Of a stretch of DNA of 64,000 bases, positions 44,861 to 53,287 are shown one piece after another. This DNA is from Stanieria cyanosphaera PCC 7437 (lineage in GTDB: Bacteria; Cyanobacteriota; Cyanobacteriia; Cyanobacteriales; Xenococcaceae). The position numbers were made by a program, and so were the translations under genes. The notes below the pieces were generated by a model that was given only the letters and a program-made list of their open reading frames with translations, was not told the origin of the DNA and did no database searches. Within the stretch, counting starts at the first letter, position 1, and each line of letters starts with the position of its first letter. The stretch covers positions 2,235,199 to 2,299,198 of the forward strand of contig NC_019748.1 in the NCBI RefSeq assembly GCF_000317575.1. The letters run 5' to 3'.

Positions 44861-45802
44861 TTAACGAGCAACATATTTGGGAAACTGAAAATAATTTAAT
44901 AACTCTGCCAAAGTAGTGTTATCTGCCGTAGGAGTTTGTTCTTCTATGGTTTGAATAGTTTTGGGATTGAGATATTTAAAAACTTGATTTTGTAAAATGA
45001 GCCGAGAAGCTGCGGTAAAATCCTGAATTTCTTGATGCAATCTAGCTTCTCTTCCTTTGGCAAAGTTAACTAAAAAACGAGCAGCTTTAAGCAATCTTTT
45101 TCTAATTTCTTCTTTGTTTTGTAAGGCTATCAATTGAGTTGGCGAGTCTAAATCATTTGATAATAACAATGGTACAAGGTCAAGATTTTCTTCTAAAAAA
45201 ATTAAGCCACTTTCACGAAGATAGGCTTCTATTCCTTCCATTCCTAAAGCACCTAAATCTGCTAAACCAATAATTCTCGCCACTACTGATATTTTTGGTC
45301 GAGATTGATAAAGTAAAGGTTGATAAATTGAATCTTGTTTTGAATCATAATTACAAATAGTAGCCCTGATAGCCTGGGAAATAATTTTTAAGTCTTGTTT
45401 GGTAAAGCCAACAGAGCTATCAAGCTTTTGGTTGAGCTTATTAATATAAGCAAATAATTTATTGATAGTAGTCATTTCACTTAAGCCTAATGGTCGTCTT
45501 CGTGGCGCGTATAATTCATCAGACCGAATATATTCTTGGACAAGATCGTGAGTAATCGCACTAAGTTGAATTAAGCCTTTAATGCGCCCAATATTTTTTA
45601 ATCCTTGAAAATTTTCTTGGTTAAGCTCAAGAGCTTGAAAAATAATTAAGGCTCTACGCTCAACGGCATAAGCATGATCTACTGTATGATAATAAAGTTT
45701 TTTTTGGTTGGTTTCTTTGATAATTTCTTTTATAGCAAACTGCTTGACTAATTGAATTGTTTCTGTAAAAGATTTAGGGATTGTTTTTTCCTCGTCATTC
45801 AT
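44861..45802 (-). CDS. HD-domain protein (metal-dependent phosphohydrolase fold)
   Basis: 313 aa, soluble. HD-superfamily residues: first His in YYHTVDHAYAVERRA (about residue 41), the HD pair in LSAITHDLVQEYIR (about residue 83), and a further helix with ARIIGLADLGALGMEG. The loop DELYAPRRRPLGLSEM is unusual. HD proteins hydrolyse nucleotides or phosphodiesters; the substrate cannot be told. Convergent with the M48 gene (13 nt between stops). No partner gene. Confidence 0.75.
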   Translation of the reverse strand: MNDEEKTIPKSFTETIQLVKQFAIKEIIKETNQKKLYYHTVDHAYAVERRALIIFQALELNQENFQGLKNIGRIKGLIQLSAITHDLVQEYIRSDELYAPRRRPLGLSEMTTINKLFAYINKLNQKLDSSVGFTKQDLKIISQAIRATICNYDSKQDSIYQPLLYQSRPKISVVARIIGLADLGALGMEGIEAYLRESGLIFLEENLDLVPLLLSNDLDSPTQLIALQNKEEIRKRLLKAARFLVNFAKGREARLHQEIQDFTAASRLILQNQVFKYLNPKTIQTIEEQTPTADNTTLAELLNYFQFPKYVAR

Positions 45803-46106
45803 TGAAAAATAAGCAAAATTACATAATTTTGTTTGAATTAAGCTATTATTTAGTAAGTATTAAAATACCCAATTAGTATTTTGTTAACTAAAGAACAATT
45901 AATTGAATTTAAAATAATTGAAGTAAACAGTTGAACTGTAAGCTAAAAGTTGCCTCAATCTAACCAAATAAGACGATTTAAGAATATCAATAGTTAATAT
46001 AGTAGTCAAACAATTTAAAGATTTTACTTACAATTAATGGGCCTTTCAATCTGACAATTGTAGAAAGAAAGTCCCACCAAATAAATAAATGTTTTATCCC
46101 AATAAT
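45803..46106. other. AT-rich spacer
   Basis: About 300 nt between two minus-strand genes, holding the HD gene's promoter region. No reading frame, no clear hairpin with a U-tract and no tRNA-like fold seen. Confidence 0.4.
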
Positions 46107-47036
46107 TTAGCTGCGCCAAACTTGTTCGAGAACTTGATCTGGTTTGAGATCGGCTAGTTTTCCAGTCGATGATTGAAGACTGAGATAACTGTCGCTCTTC
46201 GGAGGAAGTAATTTTTCCTCAGTAGAACTAGATAAAGCGATCGCGTAAGTACCAGTAGCTATAGCTAGATACATGGGAATACTAACCGTACAAAGTAACA
46301 GGTTAGCTCCTGCTACAGTAGCAGCTAATTTACCTAGATCAGTAGGTGTAATGATTTTTAAAGATGGAACAGTTTGTTGAACAGCACTAATCCATTTTCC
46401 ATTATTGGCATCCTGTAGCAAGACAATGGGTAGCTCTGGTTGTTTTGAGCAAATATCTGTCACTATTTTTTGCCAGCTAGCAAGAGGATAAAGTTCTGAA
46501 CTGCTATAAAGCAGAATATAACCACTATCTTTGATATCTAAGCGATTGGTTTCGTTTTCTGTCCAATTAATGTCGTTTTTAGGTACATTAATTTGAATTG
46601 GAGGACAAGGAACATTGATTCCCAATCCTGCTAATAAATCATGATAGGTATGAGCTTTATACTGTTCTGATTTAAAAGGAACTGAACTAGAAAGTAACCA
46701 AGCATTGTTGTTTTTATACCCAACTCGAACAGGAATTCCATTGAGCCAAAGTAATAGTTCAACAAACCAGGGAGATCCAGTAGTTAAAGCAACATCATAT
46801 TCTTGATCACGAATAATACCTAGAAGATTTAGATAATCAGCTAGACTACTGCGATCTTTGTAGTCAAATATCAAAACATCATCGACATTTTTACAGATTC
46901 GATAGGCAGCTTTAGCACGGGGTTCTACTAAAACATCAATCACGGCGTTGGGGTATTTACTCTTGAGAGTTTCAAGAGTAGGAAAAAAGAGAATTTGATC
47001 GCCAATTCCACCAGGAACGAGGGCTAGTATTCGCAT
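46107..47036 (-). CDS. family 9 glycosyltransferase (heptosyltransferase-like)
   Basis: 309 aa. The GT9 opening is clear (MRILALVPGGIGDQILFFPTLETLKSKYPNAVIDVLVEPR), followed by the middle region NGIPVRVGYKN. The C-terminal half is SGYILLYSSSELYPLASWQKIV... and ends in a nucleotide-sugar-binding region (LLCTVSIPMYLAIATGTYAIAL). GT9 enzymes add heptose or other sugars to LPS or glycan cores. GT-B fold, cytosolic membrane face. Divergent from ispD by 91 nt. Confidence 0.85.
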   Translation of the reverse strand: MRILALVPGGIGDQILFFPTLETLKSKYPNAVIDVLVEPRAKAAYRICKNVDDVLIFDYKDRSSLADYLNLLGIIRDQEYDVALTTGSPWFVELLLWLNGIPVRVGYKNNNAWLLSSSVPFKSEQYKAHTYHDLLAGLGINVPCPPIQINVPKNDINWTENETNRLDIKDSGYILLYSSSELYPLASWQKIVTDICSKQPELPIVLLQDANNGKWISAVQQTVPSLKIITPTDLGKLAATVAGANLLLCTVSIPMYLAIATGTYAIALSSSTEEKLLPPKSDSYLSLQSSTGKLADLKPDQVLEQVWRS

Positions 47037-47127
47037 CTTTTAGGAATAATGAATAGACCTTACATCTGTTGCTCAATTTTAATGGAAGATATACCTAAAC
47101 CGTTTATTTTTTAGGGAAAAATCGTAA

Positions 47128-47808
47128 ATGTATTTATTAATTCCTGCTGCGGGAATGGGTCGTCGAATGGGTAGCGATCGCAATAAACTTTTATTACAAT
47201 TGCAGGGAAAGCCTTTACTAGCCTGGACTTTACTAGCAGCAGAGTCTGCTCAAACTATTCAATGGATTGGGATTATGGGGCAACCCCTTGATTTTCCCAA
47301 TTTTAAGGCGATGATTACTCAACTTTCTTTAACTAAACCGATTGAACTGATCCAAGGTGGCCAAACCCGTCAAGAGTCGGTTTATAATGGCTTACAAGCT
47401 CTACCAGATACAGCCAAGCAAGTTTTAATCCATGATGGAGCAAGATGTTTGGCTACACCAGATTTATTTGACCGTTGTGCGGATGCTTTGGCGGATTGTC
47501 AAGGTTTGATTGCAGCCATTCCCGTCAAAGACACGATCAAAATTGTTGATAGTTCGGGATATATCCAGGATACCCCAGACCGCAGCAAGCTCTGGGCTGC
47601 CCAAACTCCCCAAGGATTTGAGGTTCAATTATTAAAACAAGCTCATCAAAAAGGGCGTCACTTGGGGTGGCAGGTAACTGATGACGCTGCTTTGTTTGAA
47701 AGATGTCAACTCCCGGTCAAAATTGTGATGGGAGAAGAAACCAACCTCAAAATTACCACTCCTGTAGATCTCGCGATCGCGCAATTTATTCTTCAGCAAC
47801 GAGGCTAA
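47128..47808 (+). CDS. ispD: 2-C-methyl-D-erythritol 4-phosphate cytidylyltransferase
   Basis: 226 aa. Third step of the MEP isoprenoid pathway: CTP + MEP to CDP-ME. The nucleotidyltransferase signature [20 protein letters not shown] is at the N-terminus, with [23 protein letters not shown] and [13 protein letters not shown] further on, and TDDAALFER and [14 protein letters not shown] near the C-terminus. All expected substrate-binding residues (Arg, Lys, Asp) are present. Its last 4 nt overlap the convergent trpA. Confidence 0.95.
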   Translation: MYLLIPAAGMGRRMGSDRNKLLLQLQGKPLLAWTLLAAESAQTIQWIGIMGQPLDFPNFKAMITQLSLTKPIELIQGGQTRQESVYNGLQALPDTAKQVLIHDGARCLATPDLFDRCADALADCQGLIAAIPVKDTIKIVDSSGYIQDTPDRSKLWAAQTPQGFEVQLLKQAHQKGRHLGWQVTDDAALFERCQLPVKIVMGEETNLKITTPVDLAIAQFILQQRG

Positions 47809-48599
47809 GAAATTGCCTGTTTTAAACTCCGACAAAAATCACCAATTTCTTTTAACCCTTCCTTCGGGTTTTCTGAAGCTAAACGTTTAACAAAAGCACT
47901 ACCAACAATGGCTGCATCAGCCCCCCATTCCTTGACTTGTTTGGCTTGTTCGGGAGAGGAAATGCCAAATCCTACTCCAATCGGTTTATCCGTTACTGAG
48001 CGCAAATCAACCAATAAATCGCCTACGCGAGTAGCAACTTGAGTTCGCATCCCAGTCACACCAGTTACAGAAACTAAATAAATAAAACCTTGGGATTTAG
48101 TTGCGATCGCTTTAATTCTCTCAATCGGGCTAGTGGGGGCAACTAATAGTGTAACTTCGATCCCCAATTCTGTAGCTGGTGTCAGCAGTATTTCTGCTTC
48201 TTCTAAAGGAAGATCGGGAACAACTAAACCTTGTACTCCTGCTGCCTTAATTTTCTCCAAAAAAGTTTTTATTCCCAAATAATAAATGGGATTGTAGTAA
48301 TTAAAAAGAATAATCGGAATCTCAATTTCTGTTCTTACTTCTTTAACTACTGCCAAAACATCATCTAACGTTACTCCTTGTTGTAACGCCCTGGTAGCAG
48401 CAGCTTGAATTGTAGGGCCATCCGCCAGAGGATCGGAATAAGGCACACCTAATTCAATTAGATCGGCTCCATTATTTGCCAGCACTTTTAAAGCTTTAAC
48501 TGTTGTTTCCAAATCAGGATCGCCAGCAGTAATAAAAGGAATTAAAGCGCATTCAGAACGTTGCTTAAGAGCTTGAAAGCAGGCAGAAACAGAAATCAT
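47805..48599 (-). CDS. trpA: tryptophan synthase alpha subunit
   Basis: 264 aa. Converts indole-3-glycerol phosphate to indole for TrpB. TIM barrel with catalytic Glu in [20 protein letters not shown] and Asp in [13 protein letters not shown]; the phosphate-binding loop is [14 protein letters not shown] with [10 protein letters not shown]. Full length. In this neighbourhood it lies downstream of the DUF3007-type and ndhL genes on the same strand, an order I recall from other cyanobacteria. A GC-rich repeat block lies between trpA and the DUF3007-type gene. Confidence 0.96.
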   Translation of the reverse strand: MISVSACFQALKQRSECALIPFITAGDPDLETTVKALKVLANNGADLIELGVPYSDPLADGPTIQAAATRALQQGVTLDDVLAVVKEVRTEIEIPIILFNYYNPIYYLGIKTFLEKIKAAGVQGLVVPDLPLEEAEILLTPATELGIEVTLLVAPTSPIERIKAIATKSQGFIYLVSVTGVTGMRTQVATRVGDLLVDLRSVTDKPIGVGFGISSPEQAKQVKEWGADAAIVGSAFVKRLASENPKEGLKEIGDFCRSLKQAIS

Positions 48600-48635
48600 A
48601 GCTATTAAAAGTAAAAAGTAAAAAAGGGACTAAAA

Positions 48636-48750
48636 GGATGTCGCTTCGCTCCGATTGGGTTGGTCGCGCTTTCATGAGGGGCTGTCTGCGGAATTCACTT
48701 CCAGACCCTTCGCGTTGCTCAGGGCTTCGGCTTGAACGCCCCGTCTACAG
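48636..48750. repeat. GC-rich non-coding repeat-like block
   Basis: About 115 nt, much richer in GC than its surroundings, with short inverted pieces (TCGCTTCGC, CCAGACCCTTCGCG, AGGGCTTCGGC) and an end resembling CCCCGTCTAC, as in other interspersed repeats here. It lies upstream of trpA in a 346-nt gap with no gene. No second copy is present in this window, so it is called by composition only. Confidence 0.4.
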
Positions 48751-48946
48751 GGACAAGCCACAATAGTTTTCAGCGCGACAATTTTCATAAAATTAAATCG
48801 ATTGTGACCAGAGTACAGTACCTTCGCTCAGAAATATCTGCCAACCAAGCAAAATTGCTTCAATCAGACAAAAATAAACAGCCGTTTTGAAAAAAAGTAA
48901 CTTCAAAACAGCCAAGTTAATATTTTCTCACTAATTAGGTCAAACT

Positions 48947-49264
48947 TCAGGAACGATCCTGAGCTTTTTTTTCCGCTTCTACTTCAGCTTGCAATTTAGC
49001 TAATTCTTCTGGGGACATTTCTGATAGACGCTTTTCTAAAACTGCATCTTCGTATTCTTCAAGCTGTCGATTATAGGTCATATTTTTAGTAAAAACCCGA
49101 AATAAATAGGTTACTAACCAACCAAATAACCCAGCTACTAAAATAGTTTGTGTCCAAATACCAGCAGAAAGATCATCTACTCCCACAAATTGCAAGATTA
49201 GATAAATCATTCCGCCAGCTATAAAGACACCCAAAGCGATCGCAATTACATCAATTCTACGCAT
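48947..49264 (-). CDS. DUF3007-type small membrane protein
   Basis: About 105 aa from the ATG at 49264 (MRRIDVIAIALGVFIAGG); the frame also has an ATG 15 nt upstream. Two membrane helices (DVIAIALGVFIAGGMIYLILQFVG and TILVAGLFGWLVTYLFRVF) are followed by a charged helix (EEYEDAVLEKRLSEMSPEELAKLQAEVEAE). This is the architecture of a family restricted to cyanobacteria and plastids (DUF3007, from memory). It lies between ndhL and trpA; a role near NDH-1 is suggested only by gene order. Confidence 0.8.
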   Translation of the reverse strand: MRRIDVIAIALGVFIAGGMIYLILQFVGVDDLSAGIWTQTILVAGLFGWLVTYLFRVFTKNMTYNRQLEEYEDAVLEKRLSEMSPEELAKLQAEVEAEKKAQDRS

Positions 49265-49392
49265 TTTCAATAGTTCCAAAACTCAGTTTTTTGCCATCCT
49301 CAAAGTAATCAACTTTCCAGAAAAATTTTGCTAGTTGGTTTTATTTTCTTGAGTAATGACTTCAAATACCAAGCCTGACAAAAACATTTTAT

Positions 49393-49620
49393 TTAAACAG
49401 CGCGACGCTTGGGACGGAAATTGAGAAAGGGACTTAATAGTAACATTCCAGGAAAACACAGAAAAACTAAAAAGTACATAAATACCCTCTCAATCGAACT
49501 AGCCACATACCAGCGACTTTTGAGATAAAAATAAATCATTGCGGGTAGCACTAATAAATAAACACCGCTCAAAACTAAATATATTAAAGCGACTAGAGTA
49601 GTAGTTTCTATTGCTAGCAT
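49393..49620 (-). CDS. ndhL: NAD(P)H-quinone oxidoreductase subunit L
   Basis: 75 aa. A small membrane subunit of the cyanobacterial NDH-1 complex that helps bind the hydrophilic arm for cyclic electron flow and respiration. Two helices ([26 protein letters not shown] and [21 protein letters not shown]), the [13 protein letters not shown] loop and the basic end NFRPKRRAV are the recognised pattern. Followed by the DUF3007-type gene 128 nt later. Confidence 0.9.
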   Translation of the reverse strand: MLAIETTTLVALIYLVLSGVYLLVLPAMIYFYLKSRWYVASSIERVFMYFLVFLCFPGMLLLSPFLNFRPKRRAV

Positions 49621-49795
49621 AACCAGTCTATTGATTGAATCTCAATTATTGTAACCTGTGGAGTAGAATGAGGTTATTTTTGAGGCTTAATCAAACAAAA
49701 AAAATTTTTTCTGGAAATCAGTGTTGCAATATACTCAATTTACTGTATTATAAATAAGGCTTAAATAAATAACTCGCTTAACTAAGCAGAAGTTA

Positions 49796-49882
49796 GGGGG
49801 TGTGGCGGAATCGGTAGACGCTGCGGACTTAAAATCCGTTGACCTTCAACAAGTCGTGAGAGTTCAAGTCTCTCCACCCCCA
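49796..49882 (+). tRNA. tRNA-Leu (UAA), intronless
   Basis: An 87-nt class II tRNA. The acceptor stem GGGGGTG pairs with CACCCCC; the anticodon arm is GCGGA-CTTAAAA-TCCGT with anticodon TAA; the long variable arm is typical of Leu; the T arm is GAGAG-TTCAAGT-CTCTC. The discriminator is A, and CCA is not encoded. In many cyanobacteria this gene is split by a group I intron after the anticodon U; here it is continuous. Confidence 0.95.
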
Positions 49883-50053
49883 TATAGAAGTTATTTAACT
49901 GGTGTCTAGCCTTGCGCTCTCAGCAACTTATTAAACGTCAACTTATTCGCTCAAAAATCGCTCACTTAACCTTCAGTCTATCTTAAGAGAACGAGTAAAT
50001 TTATCTCCTCATCAACTCTTTAAATTCATGTCTAATCTGTAAACTTGACATAC

Positions 50054-51238
50054 TCACTGGGCTGAAGCCGCAGTGATTCTTGACACTTCATCGAGTCCTG
50101 CCAGCGAACTGGTCCTACAGTCTCTCTGCGTCCGTTTAAGGTCGTGGCAATGCCCTATCCCGACCATTTCTATATTTTTTGCTGCATTTTCGTCTCTGTC
50201 TTGCTCTATACCGCAACTCAAACAGACTACAAAACGTACTGAAAGATCGATCTTCCCCCACCTGAAACCACAGTCACAGCAAACTTGGCTAGTCGGTTGC
50301 CATCTATCAATCGTTTGAAATGTCCGACCAGACTTTTCCGACTTAGCTTCACACAAATTTCTAAACTCTCGCCAGCCTTGCAAACTAATCGCTCTGGCTA
50401 ATCGACGATTCTTAACCATTCCTGACACATTTAAATCTTCCAAAACAATCACTTGGTTGTCGTTAACTGTTTTAGTCGATAGTTTATGTAGAAAATCTTT
50501 CCGAGTCTCGGCAATCCGATTATGCAGTTTGGCAATTTGAAGACGAGTCTTATTTCTCCGTTTAGAGTCCTTTTGTTGGCGTGCTAACTTCTTCTGTAGT
50601 TTGCGAACTTTACGATTCTGTTTCGAGTAGTCGGGGCTTGTTGCCTTAAAGCCATTGCTCATCACAGCAAACGTTTTGATACCCAAATCAATTCCAATAC
50701 TTTGATTTTTAGCCTCAACTTGATTAGGTACAACCTCAACTACAAAGCTTAGAAAATAGCGTCCAGCACAATCTTTAATCACAGTTACAGAACTTGGATG
50801 TGAGGGAAGTTCTCTAGACCAAACTGGCTTTAAATTACCAATCTTAGCTAAATAGACTTCACCATCAGAAACCTTAAAAGCCGTATTGGCAAAGGTTGCT
50901 GACTGGCGACTCACTTTCTTCTTAAATTTAGGTGAGCCTACTTTGCTGCCTTTTCTCTTTCCATTTCTGGACTCGAAAAAGTTCTTGTAGGCAGTGTCTA
51001 ATTGTCTTAAGGATTGCTGCAATGGGACAGAAGAAACCTCCCTTAACCATTCTCTTGTTTCGAGTCTTTTGGTTTGAGTCAACCTGGCAGCAAGCTTGTT
51101 ATACCCTGGCAGCTTTTCCGACTCCTTGCAGAAAGCTAAGGCATCATTCCAGACAACTCGAACACAGCCAAACAGTTGAGCTAAACTCACCTGTTGTTGG
51201 ATGGTTGGGTAAAATCTGTATTGATATCGAGCTTTCAT
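50054..51238 (-). CDS. tnpB: RNA-guided nuclease TnpB, copy 2
   Basis: 394 aa, identical in sequence to the product at 21146, with the same RuvC triad (Asp184, Glu267, Asp349) and zinc finger. The two copies have not diverged at protein level, so they are either recently duplicated or kept alike by gene conversion. Only 9 nt separate the stop from the element end, so the guide RNA would overlap the gene and read into the flank toward tRNA-Leu. Confidence 0.93.
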   Translation of the reverse strand: MKARYQYRFYPTIQQQVSLAQLFGCVRVVWNDALAFCKESEKLPGYNKLAARLTQTKRLETREWLREVSSVPLQQSLRQLDTAYKNFFESRNGKRKGSKVGSPKFKKKVSRQSATFANTAFKVSDGEVYLAKIGNLKPVWSRELPSHPSSVTVIKDCAGRYFLSFVVEVVPNQVEAKNQSIGIDLGIKTFAVMSNGFKATSPDYSKQNRKVRKLQKKLARQQKDSKRRNKTRLQIAKLHNRIAETRKDFLHKLSTKTVNDNQVIVLEDLNVSGMVKNRRLARAISLQGWREFRNLCEAKSEKSGRTFQTIDRWQPTSQVCCDCGFRWGKIDLSVRFVVCLSCGIEQDRDENAAKNIEMVGIGHCHDLKRTQRDCRTSSLAGLDEVSRITAASAQ

Positions 51239-51289
51239 CGCTTATAATAAGATTGGTCTGTGATTCGATTATACATTGGTCTGTTAAAA

Positions 51290-51691
51290 ATGACAACTCA
51301 ACTTCGCCAGGAAAGACACAGCGTATCTGACCTTAAGATTCACTTGGTCTGTGTAATTAAATACCGTAGGTCGATTCTAACGGCTGAAAGCCTGAGCGTA
51401 ATTGAGAAATCTTTTGCGGAAGTTGCGCGAAAGATGAATTTCAAAATTCTGGAATTTAATGGAGAATCTGACCATATCCATGCGCTCATTGAGTTTCCTC
51501 CAAAGTTGTCTGTATCGCAGATGGTTAATGCTTTAAAAGGAGTCTCTAGTCGTCGCTATGGTCAAGCAGGGTTTAAAAAGCCTTACGGAAAGGACGCTCT
51601 GTGGAGTCCAAGCTACTTCACTTCAACCGTAGGCGGCGCACCTCTTGAAGTCTTAAAGAAATACATTCAAAAGCAAGAAAAGCCCTGCTAG
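51290..51691 (+). CDS. tnpA: IS200/IS605 transposase TnpA, copy 2
   Basis: Identical to the product at 20693-21094: HUH motif HIH in GESDHIHALIEFPP and catalytic Tyr in LKKYIQKQ. Start at ATG 51290 for the same reason as in copy 1. It is read in the same direction as the sugar-binding protein gene that starts 37 nt after its stop, so read-through could drive that gene. Confidence 0.92.
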   Translation: MTTQLRQERHSVSDLKIHLVCVIKYRRSILTAESLSVIEKSFAEVARKMNFKILEFNGESDHIHALIEFPPKLSVSQMVNALKGVSSRRYGQAGFKKPYGKDALWSPSYFTSTVGGAPLEVLKKYIQKQEKPC

Positions 51692-51727
51692 AAGCACGGG
51701 GTTTTAAACCCAAAATTTTCGATAAAT

Positions 51728-53167
51728 ATGTTTGCAATCTTTTTCAATAAATATTTCAAATATATTTTGATTTCAGGTGCTATCTGTTTAACAATTGTTG
51801 CTTGTGTCAATTTTTCTCAATCTGAGAAATTAGTATCTGAGTCTGGAAAGCTATCTCAGTCAAGTCAATCGTCACAAGTCGGTGTTCCTGCTCAAAAGAC
51901 AGTTTTGGAAATCTGGTGGGATAAAGGCTTTAATTCTGAGGAAGATGAAGCTTTACAACAATTAATCAACAATTGGGAACAGCAAAGTGGTTATCAAATT
52001 AAGTTGTCTTTTTATGGAACTGATGAACTGTTTAAGAAAGTAGAAAGACAATTGCAATCGGGAGATTTACCAGATCTAATTGCCATGTTTAAAGGAGAAA
52101 AATCTCTGACAGCACGTTTGGCGTGGGAAGGAAAATTAGCAGATGTTTCTACAGTAATTAAACCGATTGAAAATCTTTATACTAAAGACGTTTTAAAGAC
52201 AGCTAATCTCTACAATGATGTTGAAAAAAAACGTAGTTATTACGCGCTGCCTATTCATCAGGCGACTATGCACGTTTATTACTGGCGAGATTTTCTAGAA
52301 CAAATTGGTTATAGTGACAGTGATATTCCTAAAGATTGGGATAATTTTTGGAAATTTTGGCAAAAAGCTCAGGATGAACTGGAAATAAAACAAAAAACTA
52401 AGATTTATGGCATGGGTTTGCCTTTATCAATTGAAGCAGGAGATACTTATCAAACTTTTGAACAAATTTTAGAAGCATACAATATTCCTATTCTAGACGC
52501 ACAAGGAAAGCTAAGCGTCGATCGCCCAGAGGTACGTCAAGGTATTATTCAAGTTTTAGATTGGTATAAAGAATCTTACCAAGGGGGTTATTTTCCACCT
52601 GAAGCTTTGCAATGGTTGAATCCAGATAACAATCGTAGTTTTCTGAATCGTGATGTTTTAATGACGACTAATGATACTCTTTCTATTCCAGCAGCAGTTC
52701 GTCAAGATCCCGATACTTACAAGAAAAAACTAGGTATTTTGGAGTTACCTAATAAACCTAATGGTGAACCGATGCGTTACTTAGTTACAATTCAACAAGT
52801 AATTTTGTTGGCTGATTCAAAACATCAAGAAGCAGCAAAAGACTTTCTGACCTATTTAATTAAACCAGAAATCAATGGTAACTTTTTGAAAGTTGCAGGT
52901 GGTCGTCACTCACCAGTATTAAAATCTGTTTGGCAAGATTCTTTTTGGAAAGATCGAAAAGATCCACACATTTTCACTGCTACCCATACCTTTACTAAAC
53001 AACCACAGCGAATTTATTACACTTATTTAAATCCTGCTTATAGTATTGTTTTGAAAGAGAACGTCTGGGGTCAAGCTTTAAAGAAAGTGTTAGTAAATAA
53101 TACTTCAAGTGAACAAGCAGCCGATAGTGCGATCGCACAAATTAAACAAATTTTTGCTCAATGGTAA
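51728..53167 (+). CDS. extracellular solute-binding lipoprotein (family 1, sugar type)
   Basis: 479 aa. A signal peptide with lipobox (AICLTIVAC) makes it a lipoprotein outside the inner membrane. The mature part has the sugar-type family 1 binding-protein pattern: LEIWWDKGFNSEEDEALQQLINNWEQQSG, the hinge region DLPDLIAMF, YYALPIHQATMHVYYWRDFLE and RYLVTIQQVILL. No permease or ATPase gene is adjacent. The IS ends 2 nt before this ATG and no Shine-Dalgarno precedes it, so expression may now depend on the IS. About half the sequence matches the next gene by eye. Confidence 0.85.
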   Translation: MFAIFFNKYFKYILISGAICLTIVACVNFSQSEKLVSESGKLSQSSQSSQVGVPAQKTVLEIWWDKGFNSEEDEALQQLINNWEQQSGYQIKLSFYGTDELFKKVERQLQSGDLPDLIAMFKGEKSLTARLAWEGKLADVSTVIKPIENLYTKDVLKTANLYNDVEKKRSYYALPIHQATMHVYYWRDFLEQIGYSDSDIPKDWDNFWKFWQKAQDELEIKQKTKIYGMGLPLSIEAGDTYQTFEQILEAYNIPILDAQGKLSVDRPEVRQGIIQVLDWYKESYQGGYFPPEALQWLNPDNNRSFLNRDVLMTTNDTLSIPAAVRQDPDTYKKKLGILELPNKPNGEPMRYLVTIQQVILLADSKHQEAAKDFLTYLIKPEINGNFLKVAGGRHSPVLKSVWQDSFWKDRKDPHIFTATHTFTKQPQRIYYTYLNPAYSIVLKENVWGQALKKVLVNNTSSEQAADSAIAQIKQIFAQW

Positions 53168-53287
53168 TCATAAAGAACTTGATCACTAACAACATTCTTC
53201 TCTAGTTCTTCTCGATTGAGTTATAGGGTTATTTTCTTAAAATGTTAACTCATAAATTTCAAATGAAATTGAACGAAACGCATTTAA

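Larger units (their letters stand above)
50045..51725 (-). mobile_element. IS200/IS605-type insertion sequence, copy 2 (inverted)
   Basis: The same 1681 nt as 20659-22339, in the opposite orientation, with identical tnpA and tnpB products. The tnpB-side end is at 50045, 162 nt after the tRNA-Leu gene; the tnpA-side end is at 51725, 2 nt before the ATG of the binding-protein gene. No target duplication, as expected for this family. Confidence 0.93.
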
